55,255 nucleotides of DNA from Eubacteriales bacterium (GTDB lineage Bacteria > Bacillota > Clostridia > Lachnospirales > Lachnospiraceae). Shown here piece after piece: positions 28,002 to 40,039 of the stretch (position 1 is its first letter; every line of letters begins with the position of its first letter). The stretch covers positions 1 to 55,255 of the forward strand of contig JAUNOK010000017.1 in the NCBI GenBank assembly GCA_030537195.1. Reading direction: 5' to 3'. The notes under the pieces were generated by a model. That model was given only the letters and a program-made list of their open reading frames with translations. It did not search any database and was not told the origin of the DNA. The position numbers were made by a program, and so were the translations under genes.

Positions 28002-28727
28002 TCAGAAATCCTCATTATATATTGGTGTTGACAGCTGTATGTCTGTCACTCCCCTTGTCTCATCATAATTCATTGTTATATTAACATTTATCTTATTCTT
28101 TCCTATACTTACAGAATCCTTTACACTCTTAGCATATGCATACACAACATATGAATCCTGTATCTGTCCTGTCGTAACCGTCTTTGCACCTAACATTTTA
28201 AGCATATTGCCACTGACCTCGCTCTTGTCATACTGTGACATATCTCCTGCTATGCTTCCTTTCATGCTCACTGTTACATGAGTATCAATTCCGTATTCAT
28301 CCAGTACATCTTTTATCAGCTTCTCATAATCTGTAACACTGTCAAATCCTTTATAAAGCTGCACACTGGTTCTGAAGTACTCACCTGTATCAGTCTTTTT
28401 TATTGATATATCGACATTGCCATTAACTGAGTTCTGTGTAAGATATATTCCTGTCTCATTCTCTGTTATATTGTATCTGTTAAGTCCGATTGTCTTTGCC
28501 ATCTGTGTCATCATCAGCTTTTTAGCAGTATCAGATATTCCACTGTCAAGCTTCCCTGTCGCGGATATGTCTGCGCTTATATCGTAGTACACATTTTCAC
28601 AAAATGTATCTACTACATCCATTGTCTCACCCTTTATTCCCTTATATACAAGTCTTCCGGCAAATACTGCCCATATAATTACTGCGGCTGCTACCATCAG
28701 CCTCTGAAATCTATATATCTTTACCAT
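28002..28727 (-). CDS. YwmB-family secreted/membrane protein
   Basis: 241 residues: an N-terminal membrane helix or uncleaved signal (about 10-27), then a mixed alpha/beta extracellular domain of the YwmB (DUF1779) type, including the late KINVNITMNYDETRGVTDIQLSTPIYNEDF region. Function is unknown; the family was named for structural likeness to TATA-binding protein folds. Placement directly after atpC matches B. subtilis, where ywmB lies just beyond the atp operon. Its ribosome site GGGAGG lies in the 3' arm of the atp terminator hairpin. Confidence 0.8.
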   Translation of the reverse strand: MVKIYRFQRLMVAAAVIIWAVFAGRLVYKGIKGETMDVVDTFCENVYYDISADISATGKLDSGISDTAKKLMMTQMAKTIGLNRYNITENETGIYLTQNSVNGNVDISIKKTDTGEYFRTSVQLYKGFDSVTDYEKLIKDVLDEYGIDTHVTVSMKGSIAGDMSQYDKSEVSGNMLKMLGAKTVTTGQIQDSYVVYAYAKSVKDSVSIGKNKINVNITMNYDETRGVTDIQLSTPIYNEDF

Positions 28728-28733
28728 ATAAAA

Positions 28734-28774
28734 AACCTCCCATCACCTGAAATATTCCCAGATAATGGAAGGTT
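28734..28774 (-). terminator. atp operon terminator overlapping the ywmB ribosome site
   Basis: A 16-bp stem (arms 28759-28774 and 28734-28749) pairs fully in minus-strand RNA with three G-U pairs and a 9-base loop, followed directly by a T-run. The GGGAGG ribosome site of ywmB is in the 3' arm and its ATG is at the end of the T-run. Confidence 0.88.
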
Positions 28775-28786
28775 TATACATATTAT

Positions 28787-29191
28787 TTAATTAGCAGCCT
28801 TAATTCTCGCAAGGGATCTCTTAAGCGCCGCCTCAGCTCTTACCATATCCAGATTAGAATCATGGCTGGCAAGTCTCTTTTCAGCTCGCAGTCTCGCCTC
28901 GTTAGCTCTTTCTACATCGATTTCATCTGACCATTCTGCCACTTCAGCAAGAATAGTTATCTTATCCTTGAGAATCTCTATAATTCCACCGTGTACCGCA
29001 GCTTTCTTAACATCATTGCCATTGTGTATAGTCAGAACACAAGGAATAACAACTGCTGTAAGCGGAATATGTCCCGGATAAACACCTATATCGCCTTCAC
29101 TGGTAGAAAGTTCAACAAATGTAGCGTCATCATGGTAGAAAACTCTGTCCGGCGTATTAACCAGAAGCTTTATTGTCTGTGAATCTGCCAT
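28787..29191 (-). CDS. atpC: ATP synthase epsilon subunit
   Basis: 134 residues with the N-terminal beta-sandwich (TPDRVFYHDDATFVELSTSEGDIGVYPGH) and a C-terminal two-helix domain ending in LRAEKRLASHD...ALKRSLARIKAA. It belongs to the central stalk of F1 and couples rotation with catalysis. Last gene of the atp operon, 13 bases after atpD, followed by a strong terminator. Confidence 0.96.
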   Translation of the reverse strand: MADSQTIKLLVNTPDRVFYHDDATFVELSTSEGDIGVYPGHIPLTAVVIPCVLTIHNGNDVKKAAVHGGIIEILKDKITILAEVAEWSDEIDVERANEARLRAEKRLASHDSNLDMVRAEAALKRSLARIKAAN

Positions 29192-29204
29192 TACAACCTC
29201 TTTT

Positions 29205-31479
<2,275 letters not shown>

Positions 31480-31505
31480 AAACTATTACCTCCATTCCAA
31501 AACAT

Positions 31506-33038
<1,533 letters not shown>

Positions 33039-33065
33039 TTAATTAAACTAACCCGTCTGATAACC

Positions 33066-33611
33066 CTATAACTGTATCTTCATCAGACTCTTGGAAAGTT
33101 CGTTTATTTTATGCTTAATACTGCTGTCTACTACACGGTCTCCGATTCTTATTACCATTCCACCAATAAGACTCTCGTCAACAGTATAGTTCATCTGGAA
33201 ATCCACATACTGTGTGGTCTCCAGCAGCTTTCCAACAACTGCCTTCTTCTGTTCAACAGTGAGTGGCTTTGCTGTACTTACATAAGCAACTCCTATTTTC
33301 TTGTATTCGAGAACTCTCTTTCGAAAATACTCGAGTGTATCAACAATCTTTTTCTGTCTGTCCTTTGAGACCATGGTTATCAGCAACCCTGTCATATCTC
33401 CTGAAACAAACTGAGAGAAAATGTTATTAATAAGTTCTTCTTTTTCTCCCTTTTCAACTTCTGGATGATTAAGCAGTTTGCCAAGCTCCGGATTATCATT
33501 AAAAGCTTCAATGACAGCCCCGGCCTCATCATACAGTGAATCCGCCCTGGATTCTTCTACGGCAAGCTCAAACAAAGCATCACCGTATGTTGCTTCAATT
33601 AGCTTAGCCAT
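33066..33611 (-). CDS. atpH: ATP synthase delta subunit
   Basis: 181 residues with the OSCP pattern: N-terminal helical domain (YGDALFELAVEE) and C-terminal VDESLIGGMVIRIGDRVVDSSIKHKINELSKSL. It joins F1 to the peripheral stalk. Its start overlaps the atpF end by 13 bases, implying translational coupling. Confidence 0.96.
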   Translation of the reverse strand: MAKLIEATYGDALFELAVEESRADSLYDEAGAVIEAFNDNPELGKLLNHPEVEKGEKEELINNIFSQFVSGDMTGLLITMVSKDRQKKIVDTLEYFRKRVLEYKKIGVAYVSTAKPLTVEQKKAVVGKLLETTQYVDFQMNYTVDESLIGGMVIRIGDRVVDSSIKHKINELSKSLMKIQL

Positions 33612-34153
33612 GTTTTCTCACCCATTTCATTCAAAGTCTCTTCAATAAGAGCATTACTGTCTTTCTCATCAATAGATCTGGCAACTAACTTAGATGCCAT
33701 AACAGCTGCTACAGTTACAATCTGCTGTTTAACTTCATCAGCAACCTTCTGCTTCTCAAGTTCAGCTTCAACATTAGCTCTCTCTATGATTCTTGCTGCC
33801 TCAGCCTTGGCTTCGTCAATGATTTTGGTTTCATTGTGCATAGCTGTCTTTCTTGCATCGCTAAGAATCTGTTCTGCCTCTTTGTGGGCATCCTTTAACT
33901 TAGCCTCATATTCTGCTTTAAGGGCACTCGCTTCCTTCTTATCGTTCTCAGCGTTCTCCCTGTCACTTGTTATCTTGTCCTGTCTCTTCTTTAACATATT
34001 CCTTACAGGATTGAAAAGAATGAATGTAAGTAAAAGAAACAGTATAAATACATTGACTGCAGTTACTGCTGCATCAAAAAGGAGCTGCGGATCCAGACCA
34101 AATAATCGTCCATCAGCCGCTAGGGCAACAAATGTATTTCCTGACAAATTCAA
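33599..34153 (-). CDS. atpF: ATP synthase b subunit
   Basis: 184 residues: an N-terminal membrane helix (about 27-48, VNVFILFLLLTFILFNPV) and a long charged coiled coil forming the peripheral stalk. The start is TTG: AAGGAGG lies 7 bases before it and no in-frame ATG is near. The rarer start may help tune stoichiometry, which is inference. Confidence 0.93.
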   Translation of the reverse strand: MNLSGNTFVALAADGRLFGLDPQLLFDAAVTAVNVFILFLLLTFILFNPVRNMLKKRQDKITSDRENAENDKKEASALKAEYEAKLKDAHKEAEQILSDARKTAMHNETKIIDEAKAEAARIIERANVEAELEKQKVADEVKQQIVTVAAVMASKLVARSIDEKDSNALIEETLNEMGEKTWLS

Positions 34154-34189
34154 TTGTAGGCCTCCTTTCTATTATCTTCGCACCTCTTC

Positions 34190-34447
<258 letters not shown>

Positions 34448-34481
34448 CTAAAAATCCTCCGTCTAATAAAAATATTTGCCG

Positions 34482-35204
34482 TTAATCGGCTATCTTGTCG
34501 TTAACATAAACCATAGTTAACATACAGAATACATACGCCTGAATGCAGCCTGAGAATAAATCAAAGTATGCATGCAGAACTGCCGGGTATGCAACTGTGA
34601 ATGGACTGAGCAAATCATATATCAATCCCATAAGAACTGTTCCTGACATTACATTACCGAAAAGACGTAATGATAATGATAACGGAACCGCAAATTCACC
34701 AATAAGGTTAATCGGGAACAAAAACCATATTGGTTGGAATAATGCTGTAAAGTGCTTAATCTTGTTCTTCTTGATACCATTGAACTGAACCAGTATAAAT
34801 GTTATCAGACCAAGACACAAAGTAACACCATAATCAGCCGTTGGTGGTCTTAACCCAAACAAACCGGATATGTTAGAAATTATTATAAACAAGAACAATG
34901 TGGATATATAATTCACAAATTTGTTGGCATTCTTACCCATAATACCATCAACCATAGTACCTAACATCTCAACGATGATTTCTATGGCATTCTGGAACAT
35001 TCCCGGTGTATCCGAAGCATCGACTTTATTAATCTTAACCCTTGCTATTATAGCCATAATCAGGATAAAGACTGATACCAGCAGCAGAGCCACATGCGTT
35101 GTGTCAATGTTCAATGAAACGCCATTCAGCTTGAATGTGTACAGCGTCTTAATCATGAAACTTGAATCTCCGGCCACCATCGTAGTCAAACTCTCGCTTC
35201 CCAC
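34482..35204 (-). CDS. atpB: ATP synthase a subunit
   Basis: 240 residues with about five membrane helices. The conserved arginine lies in SLSLRLFGNVMSGTVLMG, the half-channel region typical of AtpB. The start is GTG directly adjoining the atpI stop (TAGGTG), with a GGAG ribosome site 9 bases upstream; an internal ATG eight codons later is the alternative. It provides the ion path to the c ring. Confidence 0.95.
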   Translation of the reverse strand: MGSESLTTMVAGDSSFMIKTLYTFKLNGVSLNIDTTHVALLLVSVFILIMAIIARVKINKVDASDTPGMFQNAIEIIVEMLGTMVDGIMGKNANKFVNYISTLFLFIIISNISGLFGLRPPTADYGVTLCLGLITFILVQFNGIKKNKIKHFTALFQPIWFLFPINLIGEFAVPLSLSLRLFGNVMSGTVLMGLIYDLLSPFTVAYPAVLHAYFDLFSGCIQAYVFCMLTMVYVNDKIAD

Positions 35205-35657
35205 CTACTCACTCTCCTTTTCTATTATATTTTTATCAGTCTGAGGAATTTCCCCAGCACTGTTTTCCCCTTTTGTGGATTTCTTCCTGTCCAGTAAAGG
35301 TGACAGATATGCTGCTATCTTCTCTGAGAACATGCCAATAATTGCACACAACAGATCACCTGCCTTGAAGAAATACAATAATGCAAGCAGTAATATCATC
35401 ACCATAAATCTTACAATATATCCAAGTACAAGTGTTGTAGACTGTTTATGTCCGCCATACACAACCTTTCGTATTGTAAAGCTCAAGTGAAACGAACTGA
35501 ATACCGCGTATATAACACCGGCAAGCAGCCCTACTGCACACATAATCTTATTCGGAACAGCAACAAATATAATTATCTGCGCAATGACAAGATAAATACA
35601 TTCTATAAGCAGCATTCCCGGAAGAGCTTCATTAATATCTTTAATTCTTTTTAACAT
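35205..35657 (-). CDS. ATP synthase subunit I-like membrane protein
   Basis: 150 residues with four predicted membrane helices in the first 115 residues and a charged, disordered tail. It matches the position and topology of AtpI (ATP synthase I chain family), thought to help c-ring assembly. It lies between atpZ and atpB, with three bases to atpZ and none to atpB. Confidence 0.82.
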   Translation of the reverse strand: MLKRIKDINEALPGMLLIECIYLVIAQIIIFVAVPNKIMCAVGLLAGVIYAVFSSFHLSFTIRKVVYGGHKQSTTLVLGYIVRFMVMILLLALLYFFKAGDLLCAIIGMFSEKIAAYLSPLLDRKKSTKGENSAGEIPQTDKNIIEKESE

Positions 35658-35660
35658 AAA

Positions 35661-35969
35661 TCACCTCTTAATATCACTGGAATCTTTTTCCTGCTTCTTT
35701 CTGTATTCTTCTACCTTTCTCTCGATCTCAATCTCTTCGGCTTTATCTTTCTTAGCCTTATCCTGTCGTACCGTGTTCATTGCAAGAACATAAGCATTCC
35801 TCGCACCTGCTGCCATCCCTATGAAAAGCAGTGGAACAGTAAACCATGTTCCAAATCTTTTATCGAGCCATATTCCAAGTGCCAGGCATATAAACGTCGG
35901 TACCATGACACATATGGCAAGCTGTGATATCAGCACAATATTGCGTAATGCTTTGCCATCATTCTTCAT
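35661..35969 (-). CDS. AtpZ/AtpI-type small membrane protein
   Basis: 102 residues: two membrane helices (about 10-34 and 41-62) with ICLALGIWLDKRFGTW between them and GMAAGARNAY in the second, the AtpZ pattern, then a highly charged helical tail. AtpZ/AtpI pairs have been proposed to transport Mg2+/Ca2+ or aid assembly. First gene of the atp operon. Confidence 0.82.
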   Translation of the reverse strand: MKNDGKALRNIVLISQLAICVMVPTFICLALGIWLDKRFGTWFTVPLLFIGMAAGARNAYVLAMNTVRQDKAKKDKAEEIEIERKVEEYRKKQEKDSSDIKR

Positions 35970-35997
35970 ATCCTATTCCTCACAAAAGTCTGCACTA

Positions 35998-36027
35998 ATT
36001 TTACCAATTTAGGGGTATATTTTTCAA
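35998..36027 (-). promoter_or_regulatory. Promoter of the atp operon
   Basis: TTGAAA, 18-bp spacer, TAAAAT with a TGG extended -10 element on the minus strand, about 30 bases before the atpZ ATG. Confidence 0.7.
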
Positions 36028-36036
36028 GCCTTTTTA

Positions 36037-36065
36037 TTGAATTTTAATGAATCTGCTGATATAAT
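36037..36065 (+). promoter_or_regulatory. Extended -10 promoter of the DUF402 gene
   Basis: TTGAAT, 17-bp spacer, TATAAT with a TGA extended -10, divergent from the atp promoter only 10 bases away. Confidence 0.75.
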
Positions 36066-36118
36066 TTTGTCATTATATTTTGTGTATTATTAACTATACC
36101 CGAAAAGGGGGGATTTTT

Positions 36119-36601
36119 ATGCCTACATTATACAGAAAAAGACTCATTCCCGACGAATGTGTGAATCTTAAGGACGATAAGATTATATTTATTGATAACG
36201 AAACAATTATAACCTCATGGAACACTTTCCGTCCCAAAGCTGAATTTACTCACGGTACATCTTATTATGTCCTGAAAGAAGGCTTTAAGATAAGCAAATT
36301 CTATAAAGCAGATAATTCTCTTGCATATATATACTGTGATATTATCAGCACATCATATGATAAAGCTTCTGACACATATGTCTTTACCGACCTTCTCGCT
36401 GATGTAATAATCGAGAATGACGGTCGTGTACGCGTTGTTGACCTTGACGAATTAGGCGACGCACTGACAGACAATGTGTTAAGCAGTGCTCTTATGTCTG
36501 ATGCGCTCCATAAGCTTAACAATCTTCTTGCAACAATATATGACGGTTCATTTGTACATTATCTGGAAGTGCTTGAATCACATGAAGCCACATTACAATA
36601 A
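36119..36601 (+). CDS. DUF402-domain protein
   Basis: 160 residues. The central section (SLAYIYCDIISTSYDKASDTYVFTDLLADVIIENDGRVRVVDLDEL) fits the DUF402 fold, which in characterised members binds divalent metal and hydrolyses nucleoside di- or triphosphates. The precise substrate is unknown. The chosen ATG follows a run of six G bases at a good ribosome-site distance; an ATG 13 codons upstream lacks one. Single gene between a promoter and a bidirectional terminator. Confidence 0.8.
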   Translation: MPTLYRKRLIPDECVNLKDDKIIFIDNETIITSWNTFRPKAEFTHGTSYYVLKEGFKISKFYKADNSLAYIYCDIISTSYDKASDTYVFTDLLADVIIENDGRVRVVDLDELGDALTDNVLSSALMSDALHKLNNLLATIYDGSFVHYLEVLESHEATLQ

Positions 36602-36633
36602 CATTAATCTGAAGTATTATAATAATGCATAAA

Positions 36634-36668
36634 AGGCTTAGGAACATTCATCTTTTGTTCCTAAGCCT
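36634..36668. terminator. Bidirectional terminator
   Basis: AGGCTTAGGAAC and GTTCCTAAGCCT form a perfect 12-bp stem with A-rich and T-rich flanks, between the convergent DUF402 and dCMP deaminase genes. Confidence 0.9.
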
Positions 36669-36673
36669 CTTTT

Positions 36674-37153
36674 CTACAGGTCTATATTAATAGTTCTTCC
36701 TGTCCGTTCATACTTGTAATATCTTACACCTGCTGCATTAAGCATTCTCTTGGATGCAATTACAGATGCTGTGTCTGCATATTTGTCACAGTCATATACG
36801 ACTGTCTTGATGCCTGCCTGAATAATTGCCTTTGCACACTCATTGCATGGAAAAAGTGTAACATAAAGCTTGGCATTATCAAGGCTTCCGCCTCTGTAAT
36901 TAAGAATTGCATTCAGCTCGCTATGAGTTGTGTAGAAATATTTATTATCTTCACCATCTCTGTTCCATGGAAACTCATCATCAGAGCAGCCTCTTGGCAG
37001 TCCGTTGTATCCCATGGATAATATCTTGTTATCCTGACTTACTATACATGCACCAACCTGTGTATTAGGATCTTTGGATCTCATACCTGAAAGTGTTGCA
37101 ATTCCCATGAAATATTCATCCCATGATATATAATCTTTTCTCTTATCGCCCAT
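36674..37153 (-). CDS. Deoxycytidylate deaminase family protein
   Basis: 159 residues. Zinc-binding motifs HSELNAILNY (with the proton-shuttling glutamate) and PCNECAKAI are intact, and the N-terminal SWDEYFMGIATLSGMRSKDPNTQVGA matches dCMP deaminase/ComEB. It would convert dCMP to dUMP for dTMP synthesis. It starts three bases after rpiB ends and probably shares its transcript. Confidence 0.92.
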   Translation of the reverse strand: MGDKRKDYISWDEYFMGIATLSGMRSKDPNTQVGACIVSQDNKILSMGYNGLPRGCSDDEFPWNRDGEDNKYFYTTHSELNAILNYRGGSLDNAKLYVTLFPCNECAKAIIQAGIKTVVYDCDKYADTASVIASKRMLNAAGVRYYKYERTGRTINIDL

Positions 37154-37156
37154 TAA

Positions 37157-37585
37157 TTAATCCTCTAACATGCTGATTCTTCTGATGTGTCTCTCATCAT
37201 TAGAAAACTTGGAATCTAAAAATGTATCTGCAATTCTGAAAGCAAGCTCTGGTCCGATAACTCTTGCACCCATACATAATACATTGGCATTGTTATGTTC
37301 CTTGGTTGCCTGTGCTGAGAAACAATCACTGCAGAGTGCTGCTCTGATTCCTTTAATCTTGTTAGCAGCCATGCTCATTCCTATTCCTGTTCCGCAAAGA
37401 AGGATTCCTTCCTCACACTCACCCGAAAGAATAGCCTCAGCTACCTTCTTGGCATATACAGGATAATCGCATGAATCCTTAGTATATGTGCCATAATCCT
37501 TGCACTCAATACCTCTCTTCTTAAGATGCTCTATAAGCTGCTCCTTTAACTCTAATGCTCCATGATCACAACCAATTGCTATCAT
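37157..37585 (-). CDS. rpiB: Ribose-5-phosphate isomerase B
   Basis: 142 residues; IAIGCDHGALELKEQL at the N-terminus and GILLCGTGIGMSMAANKIKGIRAALC with the catalytic cysteine are diagnostic of RpiB. It interconverts ribose 5-phosphate and ribulose 5-phosphate, feeding PRPP synthesis. Its ATG overlaps the ywlE-like stop by four bases (ATGA). Confidence 0.95.
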   Translation of the reverse strand: MIAIGCDHGALELKEQLIEHLKKRGIECKDYGTYTKDSCDYPVYAKKVAEAILSGECEEGILLCGTGIGMSMAANKIKGIRAALCSDCFSAQATKEHNNANVLCMGARVIGPELAFRIADTFLDSKFSNDERHIRRISMLED

Positions 37586-38061
37586 TGTTCTTCTCCTTTA
37601 TCTTCTTTTTCTTCTGATAACTTATCCAGATACTCTGCTACATTGCTGACAAGCCTGTATATCAACTCGAAACAGGCATTATATTCCTCAATTCCTTTAC
37701 CATAAGGATCTTTAATCTCCTGCTCCGGTTCACCGGCATATTCACTCAGAGTATACACATTAATTGCCTCGCTGTATTCATCATATATCTTCTGCTTCAT
37801 AGATGAATCCATAGCCAGTACAAGTGTATCATTTCCGAAATCCTCATTCAACAACTGTTTTGCTGAATTATTCGGAATTATCATATTATGCTTTGCTGCA
37901 ACCGCAACTGCCTTCGGATTATACGGTTCTGGAAAAAGCACAACCATTCCTCTGGACTCAGCAATAATATCCTGCTTAAGATTAGCCATGACAGTTGCCG
38001 CCATCGGACTCCTGCAGGTATTCCCATTACATACGAATATCACTTTATCAAATGTGTTCAT
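37582..38061 (-). CDS. Low-molecular-weight phosphatase, YwlE-like
   Basis: 159 residues. The P-loop CNGNTCRSPMAATVM near residues 11-25 is the C-X5-R signature; the Thr within it matches YwlE-type protein-arginine phosphatases rather than tyrosine phosphatases, though this is inference. The DPYGKG segment supplies the general-acid aspartate. In B. subtilis the same order sua5(ywlC)-ywlE-rpiB(ywlF) is found. A Lys/Glu-rich tail extends past the usual end. Confidence 0.87.
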   Translation of the reverse strand: MNTFDKVIFVCNGNTCRSPMAATVMANLKQDIIAESRGMVVLFPEPYNPKAVAVAAKHNMIIPNNSAKQLLNEDFGNDTLVLAMDSSMKQKIYDEYSEAINVYTLSEYAGEPEQEIKDPYGKGIEEYNACFELIYRLVSNVAEYLDKLSEEKEDKGEEQ

Positions 38062-38095
38062 CGTAAACCCTCATATCTTATTTAATAAAAATGTA

Positions 38096-39151
38096 TTAAT
38101 CCAGCTTAATTATCTTGTGACCTGCTGCCTTAATCAGTCTGTTCATAACAGCCTGACCTACATTTTTCGTCTCAAAGCTCTCAGAATATACATATTCTAT
38201 ATTCTGCTTATCAAAATCTCTTAATATTGCATACAGATTTCTTGCAACACTAAGCTCATCATCCTTATGACCTGCTGAAACAATATCTTTGCAGATATAT
38301 TTACCCTTGGTTTCATCAGTTGCCATAACTGCACATCTGTGACCTTCTGCTTCCTTCTCTGCAATCTGGCTGTTAATATACTCAACAACCTTTTCATGCG
38401 GGCCTTCAACAATAGTAACATCTGCATTAGGTGCATAGTGCTTGTATTTCATTCCCGGAGCCTTAGGAACAACGCCTTCTTTAAGGCTTCCCATAATAGC
38501 CGGGTCAATTATTGTCTTTCCTATAGCATCCTCAAACATAGCCTGTGTGATATATCCAGGTCTTAATATAGTCGGAACTTCCTCGCTAAGATCAATAATC
38601 GTAGACTCCACACCTATATCTACAGTATCATCCTGAATAATCATATCTATACGTCCTGACAGGTCATTAATTACATGCTCTGCTCTTGTCGGACTCGGCT
38701 TTCCTGATGTGTTGGCACTTGGTGCTGCAATATACACCCCTGAGCTTCTTATAAGTTCTGCTGCCACAGGATGACTTGGCATTCTTATCGCAACTGTTCC
38801 AAGTCCGCCTGTGATAGAATCCGGTACTTTATCCTGTTTCTTAAGAATCATTGTAAGTGGACCCGGCCAGAATTTCTTTGCTAAGATAAGAGCCTTTTCT
38901 GGTACTTCCGCCGCTAAGTCATATAATGCATTGACATCTGCAATATGGACTATAAGCGGATTATCAGATGGTCTTCCCTTTGCCGCATATATCTTGGCTG
39001 ACGCCTTCGCATCCAAAGCATCTGCTCCAAGTCCATATACAGTCTCTGTAGGGAATGCAACCAGCCCTCCATCCCTTAGAATCTTTCCTGCCTGTTCATA
39101 TATTTTTTTATCTTCTTCTGTGTGTGTTATTGTCTTTACTATAGTTTTCAT
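38096..39151 (-). CDS. L-threonylcarbamoyladenylate synthase (Sua5/YwlC)
   Basis: 351 residues: a YrdC-type domain (about 1-215) with GGLVAFPTETVYGLGADA and KGRPSDNPLIVH, and a C-terminal Sua5 domain beginning after PGMKYKHYAP. It makes threonylcarbamoyl-AMP for the t6A37 modification of ANN-decoding tRNAs. First gene of the sua5-ywlE-rpiB-dCMP deaminase run. Confidence 0.95.
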   Translation of the reverse strand: MKTIVKTITHTEEDKKIYEQAGKILRDGGLVAFPTETVYGLGADALDAKASAKIYAAKGRPSDNPLIVHIADVNALYDLAAEVPEKALILAKKFWPGPLTMILKKQDKVPDSITGGLGTVAIRMPSHPVAAELIRSSGVYIAAPSANTSGKPSPTRAEHVINDLSGRIDMIIQDDTVDIGVESTIIDLSEEVPTILRPGYITQAMFEDAIGKTIIDPAIMGSLKEGVVPKAPGMKYKHYAPNADVTIVEGPHEKVVEYINSQIAEKEAEGHRCAVMATDETKGKYICKDIVSAGHKDDELSVARNLYAILRDFDKQNIEYVYSESFETKNVGQAVMNRLIKAAGHKIIKLD

Positions 39152-39172
39152 AAAACTTTCCGCCAGCTTTCA

Positions 39173-39961
39173 TTAATTCATATTCATCATAAGATACTCT
39201 ATTATTCCACAATACAGTGCATCAGCTACTCTTTCCTGATACTCTTCTGTACACAGTCTCTCTTCCTCCTCAGGATTAGACAGGAATCCACATTCGGATA
39301 TAATTGTCGGCACCTGCGAATGAAGCAGTATGTAATAACTTACGTCAGATTTAATCTGTCTGGTTGAACCCAGCTTTTCTCCCAGAACATTCTGCATAAT
39401 CTGGGCGATTTTCTTGCTTTCTTCGGACTTCTTATAATAGAATACCTGAGCTCCCTCTGCCTTAGGTGTGACATAACTGTTCTGGTGAATACTGATAACC
39501 ATATCTGCACCGCTGCTGTTTATTATATCACATCTTCTGTCAAGGTCAGCCTTCTTTTTACTTTTATCAGACTCCTCACTCAGATCATTATCAGAGTCCC
39601 TTGTCATAATAACATTAATCTGTACATCTTCAAGACGTTCCTGCAATTTTTTTGCAATTGCCAGATTAATTTCTTTCTCTTTCGTTCCGGCAACCCCAAC
39701 CTTTCCCGGATCAGCACCGCCATGACCGCTGTCAATAACAATACATTTCTCTGAGAAATCAATATTCATCTCAACGGCTTCACCGCTTCCTGCATCATCT
39801 GACAAATGCTGATTATCACCCACATAATCATCCTTCACGCTTCCTTTGCCATCCGCCTTTAGCGGCAGAAGTACATTAGCTGTCATATATACAGCAACAA
39901 GAAGTATTATTGACATTAACGGCAGAATCAGTGTCCTGCTTATATTGGCTTTTTCTGGCAT
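39173..39961 (-). CDS. cwlD: N-acetylmuramoyl-L-alanine amidase, CwlD-like
   Basis: 262 residues with one N-terminal membrane segment (about 10-32) and an Amidase_3 domain from residue 76. Zinc ligands are in IDSGHGGADPGK, an E in KEKEINLAIA and the H of VISIHQNS; the catalytic glutamate is in PTIISECGFLSN. CwlD acts in cortex synthesis during sporulation by trimming peptides from muramic acid. Length and single-domain layout fit CwlD, but another secreted amidase cannot be excluded. Confidence 0.85.
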   Translation of the reverse strand: MPEKANISRTLILPLMSIILLVAVYMTANVLLPLKADGKGSVKDDYVGDNQHLSDDAGSGEAVEMNIDFSEKCIVIDSGHGGADPGKVGVAGTKEKEINLAIAKKLQERLEDVQINVIMTRDSDNDLSEESDKSKKKADLDRRCDIINSSGADMVISIHQNSYVTPKAEGAQVFYYKKSEESKKIAQIMQNVLGEKLGSTRQIKSDVSYYILLHSQVPTIISECGFLSNPEEEERLCTEEYQERVADALYCGIIEYLMMNMN

Positions 39962-40039
39962 AGCATCCCCGAAACCTGTAATTCTCTACTAATTTATTAC
40001 AGAAATAAGCCACTTATTACTATTAAAATGTCTTTAAAG

